Assembly: GCA_964499285.1 (NCBI GenBank)
Contig: CAZCLA010000047.1
Span: 1-21,146 of the forward strand
DNA: 21,146 nucleotides
Reading direction: 5' to 3'
Source: JAGFIY01 sp964499285
GTDB lineage: Bacteria > Bacteroidota > Ignavibacteria > Ignavibacteriales > Melioribacteraceae
A program made the translations under genes and the position numbers. Shown piece after piece: positions 1 to 8,551 of this stretch. The notes beneath the pieces were generated by a model, which made no database searches, had not been told where the DNA came from, and was given only the letters and a program-made list of their open reading frames with translations. The number at the start of each line of letters is the position of its first letter. Within the stretch, counting starts at the first letter, position 1.

Positions 1-1325
1 GTTGTTAAAAACTCATCTTCATAGAATGCTATTACCGAATCAGCGGCTAGTTTTAACTCAGTAACACTATCTAAATAATCTTCTCCTTGTGCTAGAAAAA
101 TAGCAACCACTACGGTTTGAGTATCTCCCGGAGCCATAGTAAATGGTCCCGATGCAATTGTTGATCGTACATCTTGAGGTGAGTTTGAATATGGAGCATC
201 AGGGTCACCATTTAATTGATACCATCCCTCTTGAGCTACCGGATCGCCGGAGAAGGGAAATTTTGTTGTTTCACTTGTAAACGGATCAGTATGTGGTGTT
301 CCATCGTGTCGCAGTCCAATCAAATAATTATAAAACTGTTGACTCCCTTCAAAAACACTTTTGAACGGATCGGTATAATAAACGCATGGGCAATTGAAGA
401 AAGGTGCATATGCTGTTATAAGTAACTCTTCTCCTGAAGCATTAATTGGTCCTTCCAAAAACATTTGTCCAACGGCTGGTGGATTCATTCCAAATTCCGA
501 ATCATCTTCAAAATTAAATGAATATCCTAAATTTCTAAGAGTATCGCATCCGACAACGTCATCTTGATGAAATCCAATTTCATTGTCGGACCAGAAGCCA
601 ACGAACATATCATCAACAATGTTTGAGCTCTTATTTATGATTTTGTACTTCTTAAAAACGACATTGGTAAGAAAACTGTTTTTGCTGTAACCAAACAGTG
701 TTGTTTGAAACTCGAGACCGATTGGTTGTGAGCCATAGGTTCCCATACATCTGCTTGTGTCAAGATCATTTGCAACGTAAAAGAGAACTTCATCTCCTAG
801 AAACTTTGGTTCATCAATACCGGCTGTGTAAATCCCGTCATTATCGTTATCAATCCATGCAGCTCCATCCTCTACCGGCCATTCATTGTAATCTTTTTCA
901 TATTCATCTCGTTCAGGTCCGGGTGGAAGAAGTTCCCAGCCCTTTTTGATTTTATAAACTCTGTATTTTGATAAGCCTGGATCATCTGCTTCTCCGTTTG
1001 GCAATATTTTGCCAGCTTGAAGACCTTGGGAATGTGTATTCCCGTTAAAGTATAATGAATCATCAATTTTCCCACCCCATACCAAACCATCCGCAAAAAC
1101 AACAGATGTCGATGGTGAATTGGATGCCGGCCAGTATAATCCTGAACCATCTGTTCTTGGATCATGTGATCCGCTTCCATTGTTTGAAATCCACATAAAG
1201 ATTTCATTAGTCGAAATGTATTTATAATCATCATTAGTTTTTACTTGGCAATCGAAATCACCGGTCATGATTACAAACACAAGAAAAAATGATGTTGCGT
1301 AAGTTTTGTGATTTTTCCAAAACAT
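1..1325 (-). CDS. Secreted protein of unknown function, C-terminus missing (runs off left edge)
   Basis: The minus-strand frame is open from the ATG at 1325 to the window edge, about 441 codons, checked codon by codon. I do not recognise a named domain. The N-terminus (MFWKNHKTYATSFFLVFV) has a basic stretch and a hydrophobic core, like an export signal. The body is rich in W, G, D and N, with an Asp/Asn-rich stretch (DNDNDGIYT) resembling a calcium-binding loop. It reads as a large extracellular beta-rich protein of a kind common in Ignavibacteria, and a T9SS sorting domain would be expected beyond the edge (inference). Another ATG lies at 1331, but GAGG at 1333-1336 is one base from it and seven from 1325, so 1325 is preferred. 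Only 27 bases separate it from the amylase stop, so it is probably co-transcribed with the amylase. Confidence 0.8.
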   Translation of the reverse strand, partial: MFWKNHKTYATSFFLVFVIMTGDFDCQVKTNDDYKYISTNEIFMWISNNGSGSHDPRTDGSGLYWPASNSPSTSVVFADGLVWGGKIDDSLYFNGNTHSQGLQAGKILPNGEADDPGLSKYRVYKIKKGWELLPPGPERDEYEKDYNEWPVEDGAAWIDNDNDGIYTAGIDEPKFLGDEVLFYVANDLDTSRCMGTYGSQPIGLEFQTTLFGYSKNSFLTNVVFKKYKIINKSSNIVDDMFVGFWSDNEIGFHQDDVVGCDTLRNLGYSFNFEDDSEFGMNPPAVGQMFLEGPINASGEELLITAYAPFFNCPCVYYTDPFKSVFEGSQQFYNYLIGLRHDGTPHTDPFTSETTKFPFSGDPVAQEGWYQLNGDPDAPYSNSPQDVRSTIASGPFTMAPGDTQTVVVAIFLAQGEDYLDSVTELKLAADSVIAFYEDEFLT

Positions 1326-1352
1326 TCGCATTCCTCAATTTTTGCAAAAAAA

Positions 1353-4163
1353 TTATTTCATTAATACCATTTTGTTTGTTCGCACAAAATTATCTGATCT
1401 TAATTGATAAAAATAAATTCCGCTCGCAAGTCCTGAAGCATCAAATTGAACATGGTAATTCCCGGGAGCTTTTTGTTCATTTACTAATGTTTTAATTCGT
1501 TGACCAAGCGTGTTATAGATATCCAATCTTACATTTTGGAATGTATTTGATTTCTTGCCAGCAGCAGGAATTGAAAACGTTATTGTTGTAGTGGGATTAA
1601 ACGGATTAGGATAATTTTGGTTCAATCTGAATTCCGTAGGAATAGATTCATCCGAAAGGTGCATATTTGAAATTATGTCTTCCTCGGTGTCGGGGAATTT
1701 TTCTGTTGAGTAGATATGAAATTCGCCAGGAGCAAAATTCATCATCATATTAACATCTTCAACGTATAGGCTGTCGTTTCCAAAATAATCATACCACCAA
1801 CCAGTCGTTTGAAATTGAGGAGCGCCTTCTGTTTCCGTAACACCAAAGTTACCCACAACCACAACGTGATTATCATTTTCATTTAGATGAATTTTCTTGA
1901 AAGCTGTTGAAACGTTCATTGAAAAATCGTCGGTTGAGAAAATTGAATAATTGTTCTTCAAAAGGGAAAGAGCTGCATAAGTTTTGTAGAGATTTTTTCT
2001 GGTTTCAACCTGATAATAATTCCACAAAATCGGTTTATTGCAGACACGGCATGGATCATCGATGGAAATATCATATCCAAGTTCACCGAATTGCCAGATC
2101 ATTTTGGGACCGGGAACAGTTAAGAAAAATGAAGAGACAAGTTTTATTCGGTTTAATGCAACGTTAAGTTCTTGTATGTCGTAATTACTGCTTGAGTTTC
2201 CGTATTGAAGATTCTTGTACATTAATCTTTCCTCGTCGTGACTTTCCATATAACCCACGAGATGAGGGACAGTCCAACCTCGTTGCTTGTAGGAGACTCC
2301 GCTAAAGTTCGATTTACCGCTGTCGTGATAACCCATTGCGGCTTCACTATAATTGTAGTTCATATTTCCCCAGAGAAGCATTCCGTAATTTGCGAGCTCT
2401 CGTTCTTCAGAATTATCTGTAAGATGCTCAAGTATTACGTATGCCGAAGGATTAGTCTGCCAGATAGCATCAGCCATTCGCTTAAGAATAGCAATTCTTG
2501 TTGCGTCGTATGACCAACCGTCGCCAGGTTTGTTTGTAAACCCTTTTGTAAAATCAAAACGGAATCCGTCTACCTTAAATTCAGTCAGCCAGTATTTATT
2601 AACGCGGTCAATAAAATCTTTTGTATGCTGACTTTCGTGATTAAAGTCTGCACCCCATTTATACGTTTGATTCGGTGATTGAACATTAAACCATGGACTT
2701 TCCGGCAAAGATATTATTTCATCGCTTGCATAACGATCAAAATATAACCTTACCATAGGAGACTGTCCGTAAGAATGATTTAATACCATATCAATAATAA
2801 CTGCAATTCCTCTCGAGTGACATTCGTCTATAAATGCTTTTAAGTCTTCTTCCGGACCGTAATATTTATCGGGAGCAAAATAGAAGGAAGGATTATATCC
2901 CCAACTTTCATTTCCTTCAAATTCATTTACCGGCATAAGTTCAATTGCGTTTATACCAAGGTTCTGCAAATAATCGAGAGTATCTATCAATGTTGCATAA
3001 TCATGAGCAGCGAGGAAGTCTCTTATGAGCAGTTCATAAATAATCAAATTTGTTTTCTGTGGTTTGGAATAACTTGTGTTAATCCACTGATATTCCGGCT
3101 TTGCAGGTTGGAGTACAGATACCAATTCAGAAGTTTTTCCGTATGGATAAGGTAAAAGGTTAGGATAGGTATTGTTGCTAATCCAAGGATCATTGTTCGG
3201 ATCTAAGACTAATGGAGTATATGGATCGGCAATCCTTAAATTTCCCTCAACATTATATTGAAAAGCATATTGTTGACCAGGAGTTAATCCCGTTATATCA
3301 ATCCACCAAGTTGAACTATCGGGAGTTAGTTTCATTTCACTTTCGGGGGATTCACTCCAATTATTAAAATCTCCGATTACATAAACAAATTCCTTAAAAG
3401 GAGCATGAACTGCAAGGACAGCAGTTGTTTGGCTTGTATAGTTAATGCCAAATTCTATATCATCAGGAAGATCTTCTAAAACAATTAAGTCTCTCGAAAC
3501 AACATAAACAGTATCACTTGCCGCGGCTCTTCCGGCATCGCTTGCAGTTGCAATAATCTCGTATCTGTTTCGTTCTGCAATGTTTAGCAAGTAATTAACT
3601 GAATCAGCTTCTGTACTCGATACTTCTACACCATCAACAAATAATTGAAGCAATTCGGCATCTGTTGATTTAGCGATGATCTCCAATAAGTCGCCTACTA
3701 TTGCAAAGTTAACTTCTCCGGTAGGTTGATTTATTTTAACATTTGGTCCAGCTTCATAGAGTGGAACAAAAATATCCTCAGTTTGTTTTGAGGCATCCGC
3801 GCTTCTAAAAACAAAATTCATTTGAAGAATCTGTTCGCCAGGATTTGTCACGTTATAAAAAGTTCTCGGGTATCCGATAACCAGCTCATATAAATCAGTT
3901 CCTGTTCTTGTTAGCTGAGGTTGAGTTGTGTTGTTTCCCCAACCTCCAATCACATATTTCCAATCACCAAGATTTGTTTTTACACCGGTATGAGTGTAAA
4001 CATTTCCTGTATATCCAACGAGATTATCCCACTCGGCTTCCTGCGCGTTGAAAATTATTTTAATCGAATCGTTTTCCGTTGCAAATTCCGGAACAGTAAC
4101 CACTACTTGTGCACTTAACGTAATAGCTGTAAAAAAGTATAAAAGGAATACTCGAATTTTCAT
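1353..4163 (-). CDS. Secreted GH13 alpha-amylase-family enzyme with T9SS sorting domain
   Basis: This 936-residue exported glycoside hydrolase should cleave alpha-1,4-glucans such as starch or glycogen outside the cell. In order: signal peptide (about 1-19, ending SAQ); an N-terminal beta-domain (about 25-125) of the type found in Bacteroidota amylases; an immunoglobulin-like stretch (about 140-225); a CBM48/E-set glycan-binding domain (about 245-320, VIGDFNNW); the GH13 barrel (about 370-740); and a C-terminal T9SS type A sorting domain (about 845-936, NQNYPNPFNP). All GH13 regions are present: DMVLNH at 458-463, GFRFDF with nucleophile D537, acid/base E579 in ILEH, and the SHDE motif with D643. 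It lies 83 bases downstream of the TonB-receptor-like gene and just upstream of another secreted protein. GGAG lies 11 bases before the ATG. Exact specificity (amylase or neopullulanase-like) cannot be set from motifs. Confidence 0.94.
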   Translation of the reverse strand: MKIRVFLLYFFTAITLSAQVVVTVPEFATENDSIKIIFNAQEAEWDNLVGYTGNVYTHTGVKTNLGDWKYVIGGWGNNTTQPQLTRTGTDLYELVIGYPRTFYNVTNPGEQILQMNFVFRSADASKQTEDIFVPLYEAGPNVKINQPTGEVNFAIVGDLLEIIAKSTDAELLQLFVDGVEVSSTEADSVNYLLNIAERNRYEIIATASDAGRAAASDTVYVVSRDLIVLEDLPDDIEFGINYTSQTTAVLAVHAPFKEFVYVIGDFNNWSESPESEMKLTPDSSTWWIDITGLTPGQQYAFQYNVEGNLRIADPYTPLVLDPNNDPWISNNTYPNLLPYPYGKTSELVSVLQPAKPEYQWINTSYSKPQKTNLIIYELLIRDFLAAHDYATLIDTLDYLQNLGINAIELMPVNEFEGNESWGYNPSFYFAPDKYYGPEEDLKAFIDECHSRGIAVIIDMVLNHSYGQSPMVRLYFDRYASDEIISLPESPWFNVQSPNQTYKWGADFNHESQHTKDFIDRVNKYWLTEFKVDGFRFDFTKGFTNKPGDGWSYDATRIAILKRMADAIWQTNPSAYVILEHLTDNSEERELANYGMLLWGNMNYNYSEAAMGYHDSGKSNFSGVSYKQRGWTVPHLVGYMESHDEERLMYKNLQYGNSSSNYDIQELNVALNRIKLVSSFFLTVPGPKMIWQFGELGYDISIDDPCRVCNKPILWNYYQVETRKNLYKTYAALSLLKNNYSIFSTDDFSMNVSTAFKKIHLNENDNHVVVVGNFGVTETEGAPQFQTTGWWYDYFGNDSLYVEDVNMMMNFAPGEFHIYSTEKFPDTEEDIISNMHLSDESIPTEFRLNQNYPNPFNPTTTITFSIPAAGKKSNTFQNVRLDIYNTLGQRIKTLVNEQKAPGNYHVQFDASGLASGIYFYQLRSDNFVRTNKMVLMK

Positions 4164-4246
4164 TATTTAGAAATCTCCAATTTTCTTGATGAATTAAATA
4201 TGAAAATACAAAAATGAGTTGTTAATATAAATGTAAAGCGGGAGGA

Positions 4247-6325
4247 CTAATCCAAAAATTCCCAGGATAGACCGAATCTGATTCCACGTGCTTGTACTGG
4301 ATAGTAAGGAACTATATAATACTTCCTATCCAATATGTTCTCAAATACAAAATAGAAAACAGCTGCTTCTTGAATTCTGCCTGCAACGAATAAATCGAGT
4401 TGAAATGATGCGGCTGTTCTAAAGGGTGAGATCAATTCGATTTCATTTGTTGTATTATTCAATTGATGATAGACCGAAATCGATTTTTCAAAATCGTAAA
4501 GGAAGTAGTTCTGCACACCATTAAATTTATAATTCATCCCGGCTTTCAGTTTCAAGTTACTGTTGAAAAGAGTGTCAACATAATAAATTCCTCCCCATCC
4601 GGTAAATTCAGGCATCAGATTATCAATACTAGAAGTTTTTGTTAGATAATAAGCAAGATTTGCTTTAATTAGTAGATTGCTTATCTGAAAATCAACGTTT
4701 ACATTAAATCCTTCCTTCTTAGTATCTTCGAAAAATATTTCTGATACTTCGGCAATTTTCATTTCATCTGACTGTTCGATTACGGCAAATGAAGAGTTTT
4801 TAGTCTCGGTACGGAAATATCCTGCGCTTAATTTTGCGTTTCCTTCAACAAAACTTAGCATTGTTTGAAACGTGTTTACACTAGAGTTCTCTTTAGGATT
4901 TCCAAACTCGATTTCAATTAAATTATAAGGTTTTGAGTAATTTGAAAAACCTCCGTAAATCTGAAATGTTTTTGTAAGATTTAGAGCAGCGTCAATCCCG
5001 GTTCCGGAAAAAGATTTTTCATTATATGTCATATATTTACCGAACACAGAAGCGTATCCAAAATCGATGGGAAATAATTTTAACTTTCCGGCAAGAGAAT
5101 AACTCCATAATTCCTTGTTAGAAAAATTTAAGTATTGTGCTTTACTATCGAAAACTTCAAGATTTGCATGAGCATCGGCTTGAAAAAAATTACCGGATAA
5201 ATTTTGATGAAAACTTCCTCCATAAAGCTTATAGCTGTTATCGTTCATTATTTTTGGAATATCGCTGTAAGTTTCTTTTTCATTTTGTCTGAATTCTTCT
5301 AATTCATCAGCATAATAAAAAGTTAATGTAGATGGAGCATCTTCTAAAAGCTGAAGCAAAAAATCTAACCGAAGCTGATTAGAACTAACTTTTTTATAAC
5401 GGGGCGAATCGAAATTTAGTTCTCCATAAAGAACAGGCGCTTGAAAATTGTTGTAAATTATATCTTCAGCCTCAGCTTCAGAAAAATTATTGATCAAATA
5501 ATTATAGTCGACGCCACCGTTAAGCTCAGTATATGAATCTACAAACTTATATTTTGCGATTAAGTTGATTTTATTATTGAACATATATCTCAACGAGGTA
5601 GAACCAATCCAATGACTTGCTCCGCTGTTAGCGTAACGTGAATCTACGGTAAAATTAGTCAGTTCAAATCCAATGTTCAGTCTGCTTGTAAACAGCGCAT
5701 TAAATAGTACATCAACAAAACCTTCGCCTTCCGGTGCCTGATGAAATCTTAGTCTTGAATAAGGCGGTGTATTGATTCCTCGTTTTGGAAACAATAATAT
5801 AGCTGATTGATTGTTGTTCCCATATAAAAAGGATTGAGTTAACGGGACTAAATATATTGAATCAAGAGATTCGGACTGATAACGGTTAAAGTTATATGAG
5901 TTGGAAATTCTGTTGTTTAAAACAAAACCATTTTCCACAACACTCAAATTATTATAACCGTTTCCGGCAATTAAGACTTCATTCGGCTGCCCAATCCATC
6001 CCAAATCTTGAACAAAACCGAAAGGCAAAAGAGTAATAATATTTGATGTTGTTCTAAAATCGTTAATTTCAATTTCTTTTTTGTTAATGCGGTTCGATTT
6101 TATATCGGTCGTTATCAATCCCGGATTTATTATTGGCTTCGCTGTATCAGGGGCTGTTATGGTGCGCGTTGAATCATGCCCCAAGGATGAATCCGCAATA
6201 ACGACGGATTCTATTTTCAACGAATCCTTATCCGTTTTTTCGGGCGGCTTTATTTGTGCTGACACCGAACAGGCCGCTGTAACAAAGAGGGAAATAGTGC
6301 ACAACCACAGTTGAAATATTTTCAT
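4247..6325 (-). CDS. TonB-dependent-receptor-like outer-membrane beta-barrel
   Basis: This 692-residue predicted outer-membrane protein has a signal peptide (about 1-24, ending VSAQ), a Ser/Thr/Asp-rich linker, a plug-like region (about 75-190, with the NEVLIAGNGYNN and LYGNN segments), then alternating hydrophobic/polar strands to the end. The C-terminus (VPYYPVQARGIRFGLSWEF) matches the last strands of TonB-dependent receptors. IESVVIA at about 38-44 could be a TonB box, but this is weak. It lacks the carboxypeptidase-like N-terminal domain of SusC receptors. With a secreted amylase directly downstream, it may import maltodextrins (inference from context only). No good ribosome-binding site is visible before the ATG. 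It could instead be a porin or vitamin receptor. Confidence 0.75.
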   Translation of the reverse strand: MKIFQLWLCTISLFVTAACSVSAQIKPPEKTDKDSLKIESVVIADSSLGHDSTRTITAPDTAKPIINPGLITTDIKSNRINKKEIEINDFRTTSNIITLLPFGFVQDLGWIGQPNEVLIAGNGYNNLSVVENGFVLNNRISNSYNFNRYQSESLDSIYLVPLTQSFLYGNNNQSAILLFPKRGINTPPYSRLRFHQAPEGEGFVDVLFNALFTSRLNIGFELTNFTVDSRYANSGASHWIGSTSLRYMFNNKINLIAKYKFVDSYTELNGGVDYNYLINNFSEAEAEDIIYNNFQAPVLYGELNFDSPRYKKVSSNQLRLDFLLQLLEDAPSTLTFYYADELEEFRQNEKETYSDIPKIMNDNSYKLYGGSFHQNLSGNFFQADAHANLEVFDSKAQYLNFSNKELWSYSLAGKLKLFPIDFGYASVFGKYMTYNEKSFSGTGIDAALNLTKTFQIYGGFSNYSKPYNLIEIEFGNPKENSSVNTFQTMLSFVEGNAKLSAGYFRTETKNSSFAVIEQSDEMKIAEVSEIFFEDTKKEGFNVNVDFQISNLLIKANLAYYLTKTSSIDNLMPEFTGWGGIYYVDTLFNSNLKLKAGMNYKFNGVQNYFLYDFEKSISVYHQLNNTTNEIELISPFRTAASFQLDLFVAGRIQEAAVFYFVFENILDRKYYIVPYYPVQARGIRFGLSWEFLD

Positions 6326-6359
6326 TTTACCGGTTCAATTAGTTAAGAAAAATAATTAA

Positions 6360-6530
6360 ATGAAGAGCAACAACAAAATGTTTAAATCCTGGAGAGCATT
6401 GTATGCCCTGGGGCTTCGATATGCGGCTTTGATTATCATCACAGGAGGCAAGGAGATGAAGACCATTTGCAAGAAAAAAAGTTTTTCTTTATGTAAAAAA
6501 AACCTTATTTTTTATTACTCATTCAATTAA
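6360..6530 (+). other. Unidentified leader block upstream of HU: possible structured RNA and/or short ORF
   Basis: Bases 6388-6465 are clearly richer in G and C than the surrounding AT-rich spacer. An ORF of 56 codons starts at 6360. In the same frame, a 24-codon ORF starts at 6456, preceded by a perfect AGGAGG at 6443-6448 with seven-base spacing; both stop at 6530. The longer product would be a basic/hydrophobic peptide (core ALYALGLRYAALIIITG). The block can also fold: TCCTG at 6388-6392 pairs with CAGGA at 6442-6446, and GATA with TATC inside. I recognise no known riboswitch, SRP RNA or tmRNA motif. It could be an sRNA, an HU leader or a microprotein gene; which of these cannot be told from one sequence. 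Confidence 0.3.
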
Positions 6531-6562
6531 CAACTTTATCAAATAAATAAGAGGGTTAAACT

Positions 6563-6847
6563 ATGTCAAAACAATTGACCAAAGGCGATATAATTGATCA
6601 TCTCGCCAAGAAAACAGGAGTTACAAAAAAAGTTGCTAACGAAATGTTGGCTGAACTTAACACCTTGGTTTACAAAAATGCAAAGAAAGATTTCACTATT
6701 CCGGGTCTTGGAAAATTTACTGTTGTTAAAAGAAAGAAAAGAACAGGAAGAAATCCTCAAACCGGAGCAACAATAACAATTCCTGCAAAGAATGTTGTTA
6801 AATTCAAAGTTGCAAAACAAGTTCAGGATGCTGTTGTAGGTAAATAA
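6563..6847 (+). CDS. HU/IHF-family DNA-binding protein
   Basis: This 94-residue histone-like protein binds and bends DNA as a dimer and compacts the nucleoid. Its length is normal for HU. The N-terminal helical half (about 1-45, MSKQLTKGDIIDHLAKKTGV) forms the dimer body, and the beta-arm contains the family signature GLGKFTVVKRKKRTGRNPQTG (about 53-73), followed by TITIPAKNVVKFKV. The arm carries the RNP motif with the Pro that intercalates into DNA, so it should be active. GAGGG lies seven bases before the ATG. It is the only clear gene on its transcript and ends at a strong intrinsic terminator. Motifs alone cannot separate HU from IHF, but a single-gene locus favours HU. Confidence 0.96.
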   Translation: MSKQLTKGDIIDHLAKKTGVTKKVANEMLAELNTLVYKNAKKDFTIPGLGKFTVVKRKKRTGRNPQTGATITIPAKNVVKFKVAKQVQDAVVGK

Positions 6848-6863
6848 GAATTACTATTATTTG

Positions 6864-6892
6864 AAGCCCGACTAAGGTCGGGCTTTTTTTTT
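6864..6892 (+). terminator. Rho-independent terminator of the HU gene
   Basis: GCCCGAC (6866-6872) pairs with GTCGGGC (6877-6883) around a TAAG loop, extended by AA/TT at the base and followed by nine T residues. It lies 17 bases after the HU stop codon. The last codons and TAG stop of the convergent minus-strand gene are encoded within this hairpin; on that strand the U-tract is poor. Confidence 0.93.
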
Positions 6893-7426
6893 GTTCTTTC
6901 TATTAGAAAAGGTTTGATTGGCTTTTTCAATTACACTTTTCGGTACGCTTAGCTCTTTCATATTATTAAGAAGATCGTTGTATATTTCTTGCTTAATGTT
7001 ACTTAAAACTATCGTTAGTAATTTATTATAATTTGTAAGATGTTGATTGATCCCGATAGTAATATTTTTTGCGGGTATTTTAATATAAAGCGGACGTGCC
7101 GGAGTTCCGCTAAAAATACTTCCGGTAATTTCTTCAATTTCATCAAGTCTAAATTCAACCGTTCGTTCGTTGAACAAAAAGTTTGAGCATTTCATTCTCT
7201 CGTTATTGATCTCAATTTTATACGGAAAGATTTTATAAGCTCTGAAATAATAACGGTTTATCACGGAAATAATTAACATATGCACGAAAAATGAAACACC
7301 AAACATCCAGCTTTGATCTAAGGCGGTTAAAGATGTTAGAGCAAAAATCAACATTACTATAGTTACGGGAAAATTTGCGTACCGGTAAATCATTTTCGCT
7401 AAGAAAGGATACTTAAAAGTCATCAT
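6872..7426 (-). CDS. Small membrane protein with two N-terminal helices and a soluble C-terminal domain
   Basis: This 184-residue protein is not assigned to a named family. Two hydrophobic segments (about 18-36 and 40-57) form a helical hairpin. They are followed by a soluble region of alternating beta-type residues and a helix (about 65-155, including RLDEIEEITGSIFSG and LYIKIPAKNITIGI), then a basic tail (NRKNKKKARP). Two helices followed by such a domain resemble bacterial PH-like (bPH) membrane proteins, but this is only a structural impression. Two adjacent ATGs (7426, 7423) are possible starts and neither has a good ribosome-binding site. It stands alone, convergent with HU, and its last four codons overlap the HU terminator hairpin. 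Confidence 0.7.
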   Translation of the reverse strand: MMTFKYPFLAKMIYRYANFPVTIVMLIFALTSLTALDQSWMFGVSFFVHMLIISVINRYYFRAYKIFPYKIEINNERMKCSNFLFNERTVEFRLDEIEEITGSIFSGTPARPLYIKIPAKNITIGINQHLTNYNKLLTIVLSNIKQEIYNDLLNNMKELSVPKSVIEKANQTFSNRKNKKKARP

Positions 7427-7568
7427 ATCTGCTATCTATTCTAAATTTGATTCTTTAATTTAATACTCTAAGAATAAAATTATCTGATAATCTCAAGTAT
7501 AATCCGGTATTTTATAAAATAAATTGAATGGTTGAATAAAACAGTAAACAAAGTGTATAAGAAAGTAA

Positions 7569-8111
7569 ATGCGTAAGAAAGAATATTCGACAAACCATCT
7601 AACTAAAAAGGAAAAGATGGAATTTGCTCTGCTGGTAAAGGAAAATATGAAAAGGGCATATTTTTCTGCTCTTGGAATTCTTGGAAATCATGATCTTGCT
7701 ATGGAAGTGTCGCAGGAGGCATTCCTTAGAGCAATGAATCATTTTGACAAATTTGATCGATCGAAAAAATTTTTTACATGGTACTATAAAATTTTAAGAA
7801 ATCTTTGTCTCAATAAAATTAGAGATGAAAAAAATAGAAAACAGGTTGAATTACTGGAAGTGAGAAAATATTCGGTTTCGGAAAATGATTTAGCAGTCAA
7901 TTACGAAAAAAACGAAACGGCGGCTCTTGTTGAAGAAGCTCTTATTAAGCTTGAACCGAACGATAGGGAAATTTTAGTCTTAAAAGAATTTGAAAATTAT
8001 TCATACAAAGAAATAGCAGAATTGTTAGAGCTTCCACTAGGTAGCGTGATGTCAAGATTATTTTATGCAAGGAAAAAATTAGCAAAAGCATTAGAAGGTG
8101 TTGAGTTATGA
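7569..8111 (+). CDS. ECF-type RNA polymerase sigma factor
   Basis: This 180-residue sigma-70-family factor has the two-domain layout of extracytoplasmic-function sigmas, which direct RNA polymerase to a small stress or envelope regulon. Region 2 spans about 22-92 (GNHDLAMEVSQEAFLRA and FFTWYYKILRNLCLNKIRDE, the core-binding and -10-recognition parts). Region 4 spans about 120-175, with the helix-turn-helix YSYKEIAELLELPLGSVMSRL. There is no sigma 1.1 or region 3. Its stop overlaps the start of the next gene (ATGA), and the downstream membrane protein is probably its anti-sigma partner. Such operons are often self-activating; a TATAAT at 7498-7503 has no convincing -35, so no promoter is assigned. 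Confidence 0.93.
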   Translation: MRKKEYSTNHLTKKEKMEFALLVKENMKRAYFSALGILGNHDLAMEVSQEAFLRAMNHFDKFDRSKKFFTWYYKILRNLCLNKIRDEKNRKQVELLEVRKYSVSENDLAVNYEKNETAALVEEALIKLEPNDREILVLKEFENYSYKEIAELLELPLGSVMSRLFYARKKLAKALEGVEL

Positions 8112-8551
8112 CGGATCGATTTATTTATCTGCTCGAAAATTATTTTGAAAATCAATTAAAGCCGGAGGAGTTGAAGGAATTCAACAAATTGCTTGATGGT
8201 GATCCGGAATTAAGAAATGAATTTGAACAACAAAAGAGAGTAAAGGAGGTGTTAAAAAAGATGAGTCTTAAAAACCCTTCTTCGGAAGTATGGGATAATT
8301 ATTGGACGGTTCGGCACAACAGAATCGAAAGGTTTGTATCATGGTTTCTTTTTATTGTCGGTGCGATGCTTATCGTGGGATACGGAATTTTTAAGGGCGT
8401 GGAAGCATTTATAGCGGATGATCACTCCCCATTTTTGCTTAAATTCGGGATAGCAGTTTTTATCATTGGATTGTTGCTGCTTATTTTTTCAATACTGCGC
8501 GAAAAATTAACTATTGCTAAGAAAGATAAATATAAGGAGATTCAAAGATGA
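8108..8551 (+). CDS. Putative membrane anti-sigma factor
   Basis: This 147-residue protein probably tethers and inhibits the upstream ECF sigma factor. Its cytoplasmic N-terminus (about 1-52, with LENYFENQLKPEELKEFNKLL and DPELRNEF) resembles the short helical anti-sigma domains of Bacteroidota regulators. Two membrane segments follow (about 77-97 and 111-130), with a basic C-terminal tail in the cytoplasm. The H-x3-C-x2-C zinc anti-sigma motif is absent, so it is not a standard ZAS-type anti-sigma. It starts inside the sigma stop codon (ATGA) and ends inside the next start codon, so all three genes look translationally coupled. The role rests on gene order and the N-terminal pattern rather than on a strong domain match. 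Confidence 0.72.
   Translation: MTDRFIYLLENYFENQLKPEELKEFNKLLDGDPELRNEFEQQKRVKEVLKKMSLKNPSSEVWDNYWTVRHNRIERFVSWFLFIVGAMLIVGYGIFKGVEAFIADDHSPFLLKFGIAVFIIGLLLLIFSILREKLTIAKKDKYKEIQR

Noticed and set aside
872..1234. A 120-codon minus-strand open frame
   Set aside because: It is a shifted frame of the partial secreted protein; its product has unnatural composition (Met/His-rich), while the other frame stays open across 1325 bases and reads as a normal secreted protein.
6385..6470. Possible SRP RNA, tmRNA or known riboswitch
   Set aside because: The conserved SRP GGAAGGAAGCAGCC, tRNA-like T-loop and familiar riboswitch core motifs are absent.
6467..6495. TTGCAA with TATGTA at 17-base spacing before the HU gene
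   Set aside because: Only three of six -10 matches in an A/T-homopolymer stretch; not distinguishable from background.
7498..7503. TATAAT upstream of the sigma-factor gene
   Set aside because: A perfect -10 hexamer, but no -35 at 16-18 bases and very AT-rich surroundings; too weak to call a promoter.
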